DNA of 64,000 nt, from contig JAQGEQ010000123.1 in NCBI GenBank assembly GCA_034620365.1, forward strand, positions 62,001-126,000, given 5' to 3'. The position numbers were made by a program, and so were the translations under genes. Every line of letters begins with the position of its first letter. Position 1 is the first letter of the stretch. The notes below the pieces were generated by a model that was given only the letters and a program-made list of their open reading frames with translations, did no database searches and was not told the origin of the DNA. Origin of the DNA: Pegea sp. RAD2-039. Lineage: Eukaryota; Chordata; Thaliacea; Salpida; Salpidae. This document shows, piece by piece, positions 54,038 to 64,000 of the stretch.

Positions 54038-55163
54038 ATGAGAATAATTTGTTTATTTTTGTTGTCCTTAATTGGAATTACAAACGCTTGTATGTGTTCA
54101 CCTTATGAGGAAGTCGACGCGTTTTGTGATGCTGAATTCGGTGAGTTTAAAAATATTAAAATGTAAAAGTTTAAAGGTAAGACGTGTCACTTAATAAAAC
54201 CAAGACTGGAGATAAATATTTTGTGTCAACAAACTTAAGCAAGGAAATAAAACTTTTAAAGCGTGAAGCTATCGATGTTAAATAAATTATTTTTGTTTAC
54301 AGCTGCGAAGGTCTATATTCTGTCTAAACGAGAAGTAATTATGAAAGATGGTGAAGTTAAGGAAGTAGATGAAATATCTCAAAATCGTGCAAGATATTTA
54401 AAATTTGAATACCGCGTACAAGTTCATAAGGTTTCTTTAAAAAATCTCATAAAAATTCCAAATGTTCTTTTTGATTGATACTTCATGAAACAAAAACGTT
54501 TCTTAAATTTATTTTTTTGTCTCTAAGTTGTCTCAACATATGAAGACACTAATATAATTCTATCATCAAATATGTTTATAAAAAAATATAAACAGTAATG
54601 ATATACATTTATCTACAGTATAAACACATATTATTTCAAATTATACAGAAATCATTTTAACATAAACATTTCGTTTAAATAGTAAACTTAGTTTGAAAGT
54701 CAGTTAATTTACTTTTTGTTGCTTGGTAGCTCTACAGGGGAAATATTGATGATATATATACCAAGATTTACACCGAGTCTGACAGATATATTTCCTGTGG
54801 CTTTAAACTGGAAGAAAATAACATTTACTTCTTAATGGGAAGATACAATAAAGGTTTGTTATTGAGACATAAGATTTGTGTAAAAATAGTTGAAATTTAA
54901 ATAATTTTATTCTCTATTTTGAAGAGAGTTCGATGAATGCTATTCAAATTTCATTCTGTAATTACCGGTTGAAATCTACTAAATTATCAGCAAGAGATGT
55001 GTTTAAAATTGAAGATAATTTCGGTCGGATTTGGCCTGATAAATGTGGATGTGTTTCCCAACCATCAGAAAATGCTGGGAGCAGGAAATTTGTGAGTTTA
55101 AACAACTTCTTAACAATTTAATGGTTTCCTTTAACGTTTCAGAATCCAATGTTTAAATGTTGA
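54038..55163 (+). CDS. TIMP-like metalloproteinase inhibitor (NTR domain), 180 aa, five exons
   Basis: Exons: 54038-54140, 54303-54430, 54730-54853, 54925-55091, 55143-55163, in phase to a TGA. The signal peptide (about 1-17, ...GITNA) would be cut so that Cys18 becomes the mature N-terminus, CMCSPYEEVDAFC. This is the TIMP hallmark, in which Cys1 chelates the metalloproteinase zinc and Cys3 and Cys13 form disulfides. Further Cys are at 100, 130, 159, 161 and 180, giving eight in the mature protein rather than the canonical twelve. The N-terminal inhibitory domain appears complete (LYRGNID is the TIMP-like MYKGF strand). The C-terminal domain is reduced to about 20 residues. Mature position 2 is Met where vertebrate TIMPs have Thr or Ser, a residue that contacts the protease S1' pocket. 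It is expected to be secreted and to inhibit matrix metalloproteinases or ADAMs. Confidence 0.85.
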
Positions 55164-58100
55164 AGATGTTGTGGAAATATCAAAATGTTTTTCTAAGATT
55201 AACACTTCCGTTATTTCTTATCTGTTTTTGACATTTGTTATTCGGATCTTTTCTATATTTTTGAAATGAAAACTTAAACTTTAGATTGAAAATTTTTCTC
55301 TTTTTCTATTTGAACACGTTATTGATAAAGCTTTTAAAACAGTCTTTCTTAATACATCTATTTAATTTTTTAAGCCTATTAATATTTAATTCACATCTCT
55401 AATATTTTTTATGGTTGTATGATTTTCAAATATAATTTTAAAACAATAAATTGATACTTTTTGATTTGTTATAAAGATGCAAAATAAATTAGAAAGATTA
55501 TTAGTTTTTAAAAAGCAATTAGAAAAGATTAAGATCACATTATAAACTTTAATTTTCGATTTACATAAAAGATAAGTTTAGAAAATACCAAATACAAAGA
55601 AAATTAACGTTGAGTCATACTTTTTGAGGTTTTTAAGAGAAACTAACTTTACTAACAAACAACTTTTAATCATAAAAAAGTTTTTTAATTTGTAATTCAT
55701 CTATTTTCTCTCAATTATTTGTTTAAAATTATCAAAAGCAGAATTTGAGATTTAACATACATCTAAATTCAAATAGCTGATTCTTTAAACTTTATAAAAA
55801 AAACAGATACCAGGATTAAATTAAAAAAAAACTTTATTTTATGTTTGTATGATTGATAAGTTTTTATAGCAAGTTATTATTATGCCCTATTTTTAAGCTA
55901 AGCTCTAAATATGAGGAAGTTGTTATTAAAAATTCAAAAAATGCAAAAAGTAATTTACAAATATCATAATTAAAATTTGCTTAGTTATTGAAACTAACAA
56001 TCACCTAAGTTAAAACCAGGTAATATTTTCAAGATTTTATTTAAACGCTATCAGTAAAAAGTAAATTTTCAAATCTACTTTAAAACTGGGTAAATAGGAT
56101 AAATTATTTGTTGAAACAACAAAAAATCAAAGAAAACATTATTTCAAACAGGATCAATAAGCCCAATGAACAAATATATAACAATTTGGATTATTTAAAA
56201 TATCGACATTTTAATCTGCTTTTTTAGCTAACTACAACAATAATAAAAAAACGTTTTATTTACGTAGAAACTGTAAACATTTTGTTATTTTTTACAGTAA
56301 AATATAAACATACAAAATGTTGACTTTTGTATTCAACAAATCATTTAATTTTATCGATTTTTGAAGAAGTATTTTTGAAATACTTTCAACTTTTGTTGTT
56401 TGTTATTTATACTAATTAATATTTTAACATATTGTAAAATATGCTGTAGTAGCTGATGTGTATAAGTTTAAAATATATTTTTTGAATTGTTCTTATTTTT
56501 AGATATTGTTTAAGTATTTTTGTCATTAAAACTTGTAGAAATCGTTAAGAAAAGATTAGAGGTCGACATATATACAAAATAGAACATATACTCAAAAAAG
56601 AAGTTGTTATTTATCATATAATGACAAAACTCTAAAGTTAAATTCTTTCATTTTAATTTAATGTTTTTGTCTTTAAGAAATGCTTTCATCAAAAAATTTC
56701 AGGTAAATTTTCTTTCTAATTAAAAATTAATCGAAATTTTTAAATCATTTTAATATTTGTTTATTGAAAGCTATAAGATTTAAAGTTCAACCTTTGTGAA
56801 AATAAATAAAGCTAATTCTAAAAATTGAAATTTATCCTAAAAAGTATTGATTTGAAAATTTTATTACTTTTTCCGAGTTCATACCATATCACAAACCATT
56901 TATTATTAAAAATCAACATTTCAGCAAAACTTTTATAAGGTTTTTAATGAGATGATATCATCTTTGTCCTTTAATAATAATGTTAATAATATTTAATTTC
57001 AACAAATTTTTGCTTTTTATAACCTGCAGACTTTAGTTTTGCATAAATAATTAATCAGCCCGAATAGAGTCGTTAAAACCATAGATAGAACATTTTTAAG
57101 CTTATTTTTCGTAACAGTATTCCAAGGCTAATGTCTAGAATGCATATCGGGAGTCAGCGGTATTTTGCTCGTTAATTAGTTGATAGTAGATTCTCTGAGG
57201 TAAGATAAAAAAGAAGTGAAATCATTCAATTGGCGTTCTTTATTTTTAGGTCTTTTAGAAAAGAAATAAGATATAAATATAATTGAAATTATAACAGATT
57301 TTAGTTTGTCCTGAAAATTAAAAAACCATTTTATCTTTAAAAATGTGTTTTATTGAAATTTTACTGATATATAAAGGAAATTTCGAAAGTTAAAGCTGAA
57401 AGATTAATTTGTCAAAATTATCTTTTTTTAATTTATGAATACTTTAACAAAGAATTAAAAAAGATTTTTAAAGTAAAAATCCCTTTTTAGTAAAACAAAC
57501 TTATTTAATTCTATAAAACCATTATTCAGAAAATTAGATGTTTTTCATTTAGATTTTCTTTGTGTTATTTAGTTTTCAGTATTTGTATATTAATTAAACG
57601 ACTTGAATTATTTAGTAGAACAGACAGCAAAAGCTTTTATTTATACCTTTTTATGTTTGAATACTAATTTCCTATTAATTTTCAGAACGAATTTCATGAA
57701 AATATCTAATATACATGTAATCGAATACGACAAAATAGTTTAGCAAAAAAATATTTTCATTTTTTCAAAGAGATAACTCATTATTAGCACTTTTAACCAT
57801 CAAACACTAATTTATTTGCGTTTGTTATTGATTGGCTTATTGTTGTTGAGGTAGACGACTTTTGAGTTTTCATTTATGATCAGTTTTTGTATTTTTGGTG
57901 TTGTAAGTCTTTGACGAAAGCAGAAAACATTGCAATACCATTTGCTGGATCTATGAAATCATTTTATAACTTAATATTTCACAAAATTTCGCAGTTAGAA
58001 TATTTATAGTTAGTCGGAATGTTTATAGTTTTTAAAAATTTATTTCATTCATAATTCAATTTTATCATGAAATTAAAAAGATTTGACATAATTCTACTTA

Positions 58101-61100
58101 GTTCTAAATGTTTACAAGTCTTTTATTTTATTTTAGGAAAATTTCTAATTTTTTATGAGATAATTTTACAAAATAATTTACTTGTTTAACTCATAATTAA
58201 AAAAGAATTATAAGCTTATTTTAATAAAAAAAACAACGAAAGTTTAGGGTTTTTATTTTTTGTACAAAAATAAGAGTAAATTATAAAAAAATAGACCTTG
58301 TAAAAAAACCTAGAACTTTTATTTTAGCTATGTTCACTACAAGTTTTATTTAAAGTATTTTTTGATGTCAGCTACAACGAGTTTTTGATTACGTTGAAAG
58401 CTGTGACCAATATCCTAATTAAAACAAAGTTGTTTATCAAATAATGACTTACAGTGCTAACAGCTTAGTTATATTATTTAACTACTAACAGTTTTTAGTA
58501 GATTAAAAATGTTTTGAAAATTTTAAACTTTGTATTAAGAAAAGAAATTCAAGTTCTAAAGTTTTAAAAGTATTCTTTTTTTTATTAAATTTATGTTTTA
58601 TTTTTAGAATAAATTTTTGGGGTTTATTAGAAAAAAGAAATTATTTAAAAATTAACTTGATGAAAAACGTTAAAATGCTTTTAGTAAAAAAGTTTGTTTG
58701 CTTTGACCTTTGAACTGAAATACTCTTAAGACCTTAGCACTATCACATGATTAATGTTTTCAAATCTCTTGCTTACATAAAGTTTTTTTTTCCATAGGGT
58801 TTAATCTATTTATCTAATTATGGACAAATGTTAATTTTTTAATTTATTTTATCTTTTTATTAGTTTATAAAACAATTAAAAAAATCAATAAAACTTCCAT
58901 TGAAAACTAAATAAAAAAATTATACTAAAAAACTTGAGGTATAAAAATGGTTTAAACATTTTCAATTTTTATTAAAATAAATTTTATTTTTAGCTTATAT
59001 GTAGACTTGATTGAAGTAATATCATTGCACAGACGTTTTAAAAAAACATCAGATTTTTGGAAAAAAATTGATTTTTGTAAATTGATTGTCATTAATAAGT
59101 GAGTTATTATTCACAGCAAATTCGTATTTTTATTTATTTCTAACACTTTAGCTTCAAATTCATTTGATTTATTTTCTAATTAACTTATTAAAGTGTTCAA
59201 CTTTTGATATCGAACGGCGATTTAGTTATGTTACGTAATAAGTTAGTCATATTAATAAGTTTACAGTAATTATATTTTTATAAATCAAATAAATTATTGA
59301 CGTTGTTAACTTATAGCTGTAAGAAAAATTTATTAATAATAATTATTAGAAAGTAAGTGAATTATCAATAAATAATTTCATTTTGTTTGCATCAATACAA
59401 GTAATATTTTCAAAGATTTTATTGATTTTTTTAGTTTGTTAACTTAAATCATGTAAAAAATTATTCTAGTTATTGTAGAAAAAAAAAACGATTGTCAAGC
59501 TTTTAATAATTTTTGTACAGTGTTTATTTTGTTAGAATCATAGAGTACAAAGTAAAAAAGTTCTTTCAGGACAGCTGCTTTATAGTAAGTCTCTAACATT
59601 CAATTTAGTGCAAGCTAGCCTGAGTTTTTGGCTGAGTAAGCAGAAGATAAAAGAAAAGAATGATGCAGCCATCAATTTAGAATTTTTTTAAAACTGCAAA
59701 TTAAAATCATCAAATAGAGATTTCCTTATAAGAATAAAGTACTTTAGAGATAATTTAATCACTTTCAGTTAGTTGCTGAAACCTATCTATTTTCAGTTAG
59801 TATTATTCATCTTAAGTTAGAATGTTTTAAATTTTAGCTAATCATCAAAGGCAAGCTTTGCTGACGCTTTTTTACAAGCAGATATTTGAAGAGAGAAAAT
59901 AAATCAACTGTTGACAAACGCAGAAAAAAGAAAATCTATTCAGATATAGTGACGACCAAAAGTTATTTTTGTTCAGTTAATAATCTAGCCATAACAGAGA
60001 TCTCTTTTAAAAGATTGTTATGAAAGCTTTATTACTTTAATGTAAGGACTTAGAAGGAATTTTTTGCTTCAGATTTTTCGGAATTTACATTAATCAAGAA
60101 AAAATAGTTCTTCTTGCTTTTTTATTTCACCAAAAATGTTCTGAACATTTTTTCTTTTATTAGTTTTATAAAAATAATTGATTTTTATAAATTTTATTTT
60201 TGTTTGTTTACTTTTAAAAGACGTTTTGGTTTTAACTGATTTTGAAGTTTATGGTTGATTAGAAATAATTTTAAAAGAAAATAACTCTTTAGAAAAATAT
60301 TTTTTTTACAATTACTATGTGAAACAAACCAAACAGTTAAAATTCCTTATTTGTTCATTCTGAATATAATTGTTTTATTAAAACCTATTTTTTAAACTCC
60401 TTTTTTACATTATCATGTCCTACTGCTTCGATAACTTTAAAAATTAACATTATAAGTCACTTTATAAAATAAAAATAAGAAAGTGAAACTGATCAGTAAA
60501 ATACTTAAGTAATTTTAAGATAATTTTCTTTGTGTTTCAACAAATTAATATAATTAAATGAAAGACAATTTGGTTCTTTTATTTAATTACATTTTTTACA
60601 ACTTTCCAAGTTTAATTTCAAGCCGATTTTCATGAGTTTTTAAAGTAACTTAAATGATTATACTTTATAATACACTTAAAGAAACTGAAATCAGTATTCC
60701 ACCAAACTAAACTAAGTTATAGTTTAACTTAGTTAAAGATCAAATTTTATTCCGTTGTAAGTTCAGTTACGTCAGTTAAATTGACATAAATGATATAGAA
60801 GGTATTTGAAAAAATGTAAAGTAAAAAAAAACAAGGTTCTTAAACAATTATTTAAAATGCAAGGTTGACATTTAGAAAGCTAAATTTAATTAGATTGTCA
60901 AGATTATTAAAATAGATTTAGATAATAATTTAAATAAAATTTTGGATAAACTAAATTATTTTCAAGTCATTAAGTAATTTCAGTTAAGATAACCGCGTCA
61001 CTTAAGAATTAATCAATTTGATTTGGATTAAAAGAGTTTGAAACAAAATCTCGTGAAGATAATTTGATTTGAATTCTTTTGATAAGCTATCATTTGTTTG

Positions 61101-61617
61101 AAGATGCTTTTATTTTCAACTTTTAGTTCTTTTATTTAGTCTTTGTTGGTTTTTACTTCCTGACTTATAATTATGTTTCTACCTTTTTAGTTGGTTGGTT
61201 TTGTCATTAATAGATACTAAAAACTTCTAAGGAAGAAATGATTTATCTTTCCTTCTTAAGTACTCACAGTTTTATTTTTTATGTTTTTTTTTTACAAAAT
61301 AATCAAATTTATTTCAGTTAAAATGTTTTGCAGCATGAAATTATTATAAATCTATAATTTTTTAAGTAAATGTTTCAAAAATTAAAAGCAATTTCCTACT
61401 GAATTGATTTTAGTTTTGATGCTTCTAAATTTGCTTCTAAGATTTTTTTTTCATTTCCGTCAATAGAGAAATCAGAAAATTTAATTTATAAAATTGAAAA
61501 AGATTTTATTTAAAACTTAAAATCATTTTTTACTTTCTTCAAACTCAAACCTTTTCAGAAAATTTTTACAAGTTTTTAAACACCCAAAATCTTAACCACG
61601 TGACTTTTTACTTATAG
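55164..61617. other. Long intergenic region before G-alpha
   Basis: 6.4 kb of AT-rich DNA with no exon, RNA gene or dispersed element that I recognise. A slightly less AT-rich patch lies at about 57050-57200 and another at about 59560-59990; neither has an extended open frame or a recognisable motif set. The region ends with ACCACGTGACTT (61595) and a TTATAG acceptor (61617), 24 bases before the G-alpha ATG. Confidence 0.5.
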
Positions 61618-61640
61618 GAGCTTATAATCAAACTACAAAT

Positions 61641-62708
61641 ATGGGTTGTGGCTACTCAGTATCTGAAACAGAAGCTAAATCACGTGCAATTGACCGACAG
61701 CTTCGAGAAGCCGCTAAAGACTACAACCAGCAGGTGAAGCTGCTACTACTAGGAGCAGGTGAGTCAGGAAAAAGTACAATTGCAAAGCAGATGAGGATTC
61801 TTTATATGGATGGATTCAGTGTGAAAGAAAAAAGAAACCTGCGTCACGTGGTCTTTGCAAACGCAATACAATCGTTAGTCGCGATTATAGACGCGATGAT
61901 TGCACTTGATATCGAGTGGAATTACGATGAAGAAACGCGAAAAAGCGATGTAAAGACTATCATGGCGGCTTCGAATCTTCTTGGGGATGTAGAACTTCAA
62001 GGAGAGATTTCTGAAGCTGCAATGAGGATTTGGGAAGATGCAGGAATCCAGGAGTGTTTTCGAAGGAGCAATGAGTATCAATTAAATGATTCAGCTTCCT
62101 ACTTTCTCGATGCTCTACCAAGGATTGGTAGCGAGAAGTATGTCCCAAGTGAGCAGGATGTGCTCCGGACTCGAGTTAAAACAACTGGGATCACAGAAAC
62201 AAACTTTACTTACAAATCTCTTCAATTCCGACTCATTGATGTTGGAGGTCAAAGGTCAGAACGGAAAAAATGGATTCATTGTTTTGAGGACGTCACTGCA
62301 ATCATCTTCTGCGTCGCGCTATCTGCTTATGATCTTCTTCTCGCTGAAGATGAAGAAACAAACCGAATGCACGAAAGTATCCGTTTATTTGATTCTATTT
62401 GCAACAATTCTTGGTTTCATAATACCTCTATGATTCTATTTCTTAATAAGACGGATATCTTCCGGCAAAAGATTGAATATTCTGCTCTCACTAAATGTTT
62501 TCCTGGATATACAGGAGATAACACCTTTGATCAAGCCTCTATCTACATCCAAAGAGTATTTGAATGTCTTAATAGAAGTCCTGAGAAAACTATTTATAGT
62601 CATTTCACTTGTGCAACTGATACGTCGAATGTTCAGTTTGTTTTTGATACTGCTTCAGATGTGATTTTGAACAAAGTTCTTGGAGATTTAGGACTTGTAA
62701 ACGAGTAA
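61641..62708 (+). CDS. Heterotrimeric G-protein alpha subunit, Gi/o-like, intronless, 355 aa
   Basis: Single open frame with the standard motifs. MGC start: Gly2 for myristoylation, Cys3 for palmitoylation. P-loop GAGESGKS (38-45). Switch I arginine R178 in [20 protein letters not shown] with Gln204. NKTD (269-272) and TCATDT (323-328). The numbering of R178 and Q204 is the same as in mammalian Gi1, and the body is clearly Gi/o class. Two features are odd. First, there are no introns, whereas most neighbours have 5-22 exons, suggesting an old retrocopy. Second, the C-terminus is [16 protein letters not shown]: the Cys four residues from the end in Gi/o (the pertussis-toxin ADP-ribosylation site) is Leu, and the tail is extended by two residues. 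As the last residues choose the receptor, its coupling probably differs. It acts at the inner plasma membrane with beta-gamma and GPCRs. Coding sequence is less AT-rich than its flanks. Confidence 0.95.
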   Translation: MGCGYSVSETEAKSRAIDRQLREAAKDYNQQVKLLLLGAGESGKSTIAKQMRILYMDGFSVKEKRNLRHVVFANAIQSLVAIIDAMIALDIEWNYDEETRKSDVKTIMAASNLLGDVELQGEISEAAMRIWEDAGIQECFRRSNEYQLNDSASYFLDALPRIGSEKYVPSEQDVLRTRVKTTGITETNFTYKSLQFRLIDVGGQRSERKKWIHCFEDVTAIIFCVALSAYDLLLAEDEETNRMHESIRLFDSICNNSWFHNTSMILFLNKTDIFRQKIEYSALTKCFPGYTGDNTFDQASIYIQRVFECLNRSPEKTIYSHFTCATDTSNVQFVFDTASDVILNKVLGDLGLVNE

Positions 62709-64000
62709 AGAGAGTTTTGTTAAGATCTCATTGATAGGAAATATTAAAGATTTTAAATCTTTTAAGATGCGGTGCTTGTTTTTTACCAAAACCTTTTTGT
62801 TCAATTGATTTTCAAATTCACAAATCAATAATTTTCTGTAGTTGCTAATACAGAAGTATTTACCATTAAAATAACTACCTGAAATCTGCTTTTTAAAGTT
62901 TTAGTACTCTAGAATTTGAATCAAAACAGTCTTTCACTAATTGATCTAAATAATTTTGTCATGCCAATTTTTATATGTTTCAAAAGATTGTTAAGAAATT
63001 AGTTATGCTTTAAACTGAACATTTTTTTTATTTTGACATAGATAAATATTTTCGAAAGCAAAAATATCTTATAAAACATCGACAAGTTGTCCTTCAGGAA
63101 CATTTATATTTACTATTTAATATTATTTTTGAAACATATGAATTTTACATACTGTTGTAGAACAATGTTTAGTAAATATAGTAATACCCAAGCTAAACTA
63201 CATCAACATTTGTTAAGCAATAGCTTAAGCTGAAAAGTTTTTTTAACTTGGAAAAAAACCAAGGTTATTAATGACCTTAAATTCTAAATTAATTTTTTAT
63301 TACCGTCTAATTGTCGTTAAATATTAAATTATAAAACGACTGTAAACGTAGAACTTTTAATCGTTTTAATTCAGCTGTATTACCTCAGAATTTATAATGA
63401 GTTTTTTGCTTATGTAACTTTCTGTTTAACCCAAAAGTCATTTGATTTAAAAAGAGCTTTTCATTGAAATTGCAACTACAATCAATACTACTGTAAGAAA
63501 CAAATCTGTAAGATTTCTCGCATTAATTGATTTTGTGATATTTAGCAAGCCATGTAGTTGTTACTGTGAAAATAATGTTTTGTGAAAACAGAAATTCTAC
63601 AACCGAAATTAAAATGTTAACATTTCTTAAAACTAAAAAAAAAACTTTTTGAAAATGTTTTATAAATTTTCTACACATTTTTATCTCTTGTGAACATTGT
63701 ACAAATGTATATTATGGTTTACTAAACAATTTTCACAATTATTTTTTTTCAAAAGTGTTCTGTTTTATTTATGATTTCAAAATAAGTAAAGCAATAAAAA
63801 AATCAACTGGAAATTTTTTTCATTTTTAGCCTAAAACTTTACAAAAGATATAAATTTTTTTATTTAGAATGATTCTAGAAACAATAATTCTTAAGCTTAG
63901 ATAAACTAAGATAAGATAAAGATCATTTAAACGTTTAGTAAGATTTAAATCTGTAGTTTTTTCACAAAATGTTTTTTCATGAAATACTCAGAAATCTGTT
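62709..64000. other. 3' flank of G-alpha to window end
   Basis: 1.3 kb of AT-rich sequence. No exon, RNA gene or repeat was recognised. No poly(A) tract directly follows the G-alpha stop. Confidence 0.5.

Overview
The window is AT-rich (roughly 70-75% A+T by eye) animal nuclear DNA. Genes are split by GT-AG introns, many of only 46-60 bases, and the gene set is metazoan: tetraspanin, TIMP, two-pore channel, iduronate-2-sulfatase, G-alpha, ZNF395-family factor. Small introns, AT bias and strong splice acceptors just upstream of many start codons (as in lineages with spliced-leader trans-splicing) suggest an invertebrate, perhaps a flatworm or other spiralian. That placement is an inference and the species is not recognised. 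No prokaryotic, viral, tRNA, rRNA or CRISPR features were seen. All gene models were built by hand: exons were translated, joined at GT-AG sites and checked for continuous phase.

Layout, left to right: (1) minus strand 612-3223, the first four coding exons of a ZNF395/ZNF704/SLC2A4RG-family transcription factor that runs off the left edge; (2) plus 5262-6780, a five-exon, 300-aa tetraspanin; (3) minus 7125-7991, an intronless LACTB2 homologue; (4) minus 10477-14797, a nine-exon cytosolic-type carboxylesterase; (5) plus 18212-27504, a 21-exon two-pore cation channel (about 1231 aa) with four minisatellites in four different introns; (6) plus 30342-39103 and 40766-45238, a tandem pair of copper-only superoxide-dismutase-repeat proteins (950 and 935 aa) with matching 22-exon structures; (7) plus 48309-51638, iduronate-2-sulfatase (12 exons, 547 aa); (8) plus 54038-55163, a short TIMP-like inhibitor (5 exons, 180 aa); (9) plus 61641-62708, an intronless Gi/o-like G-protein alpha subunit with an atypical C-terminus. 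Intergenic stretches are AT-rich. They hold copies of a short dispersed hairpin element and little else recognisable.

Functional themes, by family knowledge: the two-pore channel and iduronate sulfatase act in endolysosomes; the SOD-repeat proteins and the TIMP are secreted or cell-surface; tetraspanin and G-alpha act at the plasma membrane. There is no sign of one joint pathway. The most notable observations are inverted-complementary minisatellites in introns 2 and 12 of the channel gene, a 111/151-base higher-order repeat, acidic residues in both channel selectivity filters, asymmetric loss of copper sites between the SOD-repeat paralogues, the dispersed hairpin element, and the intronless divergent G-alpha.
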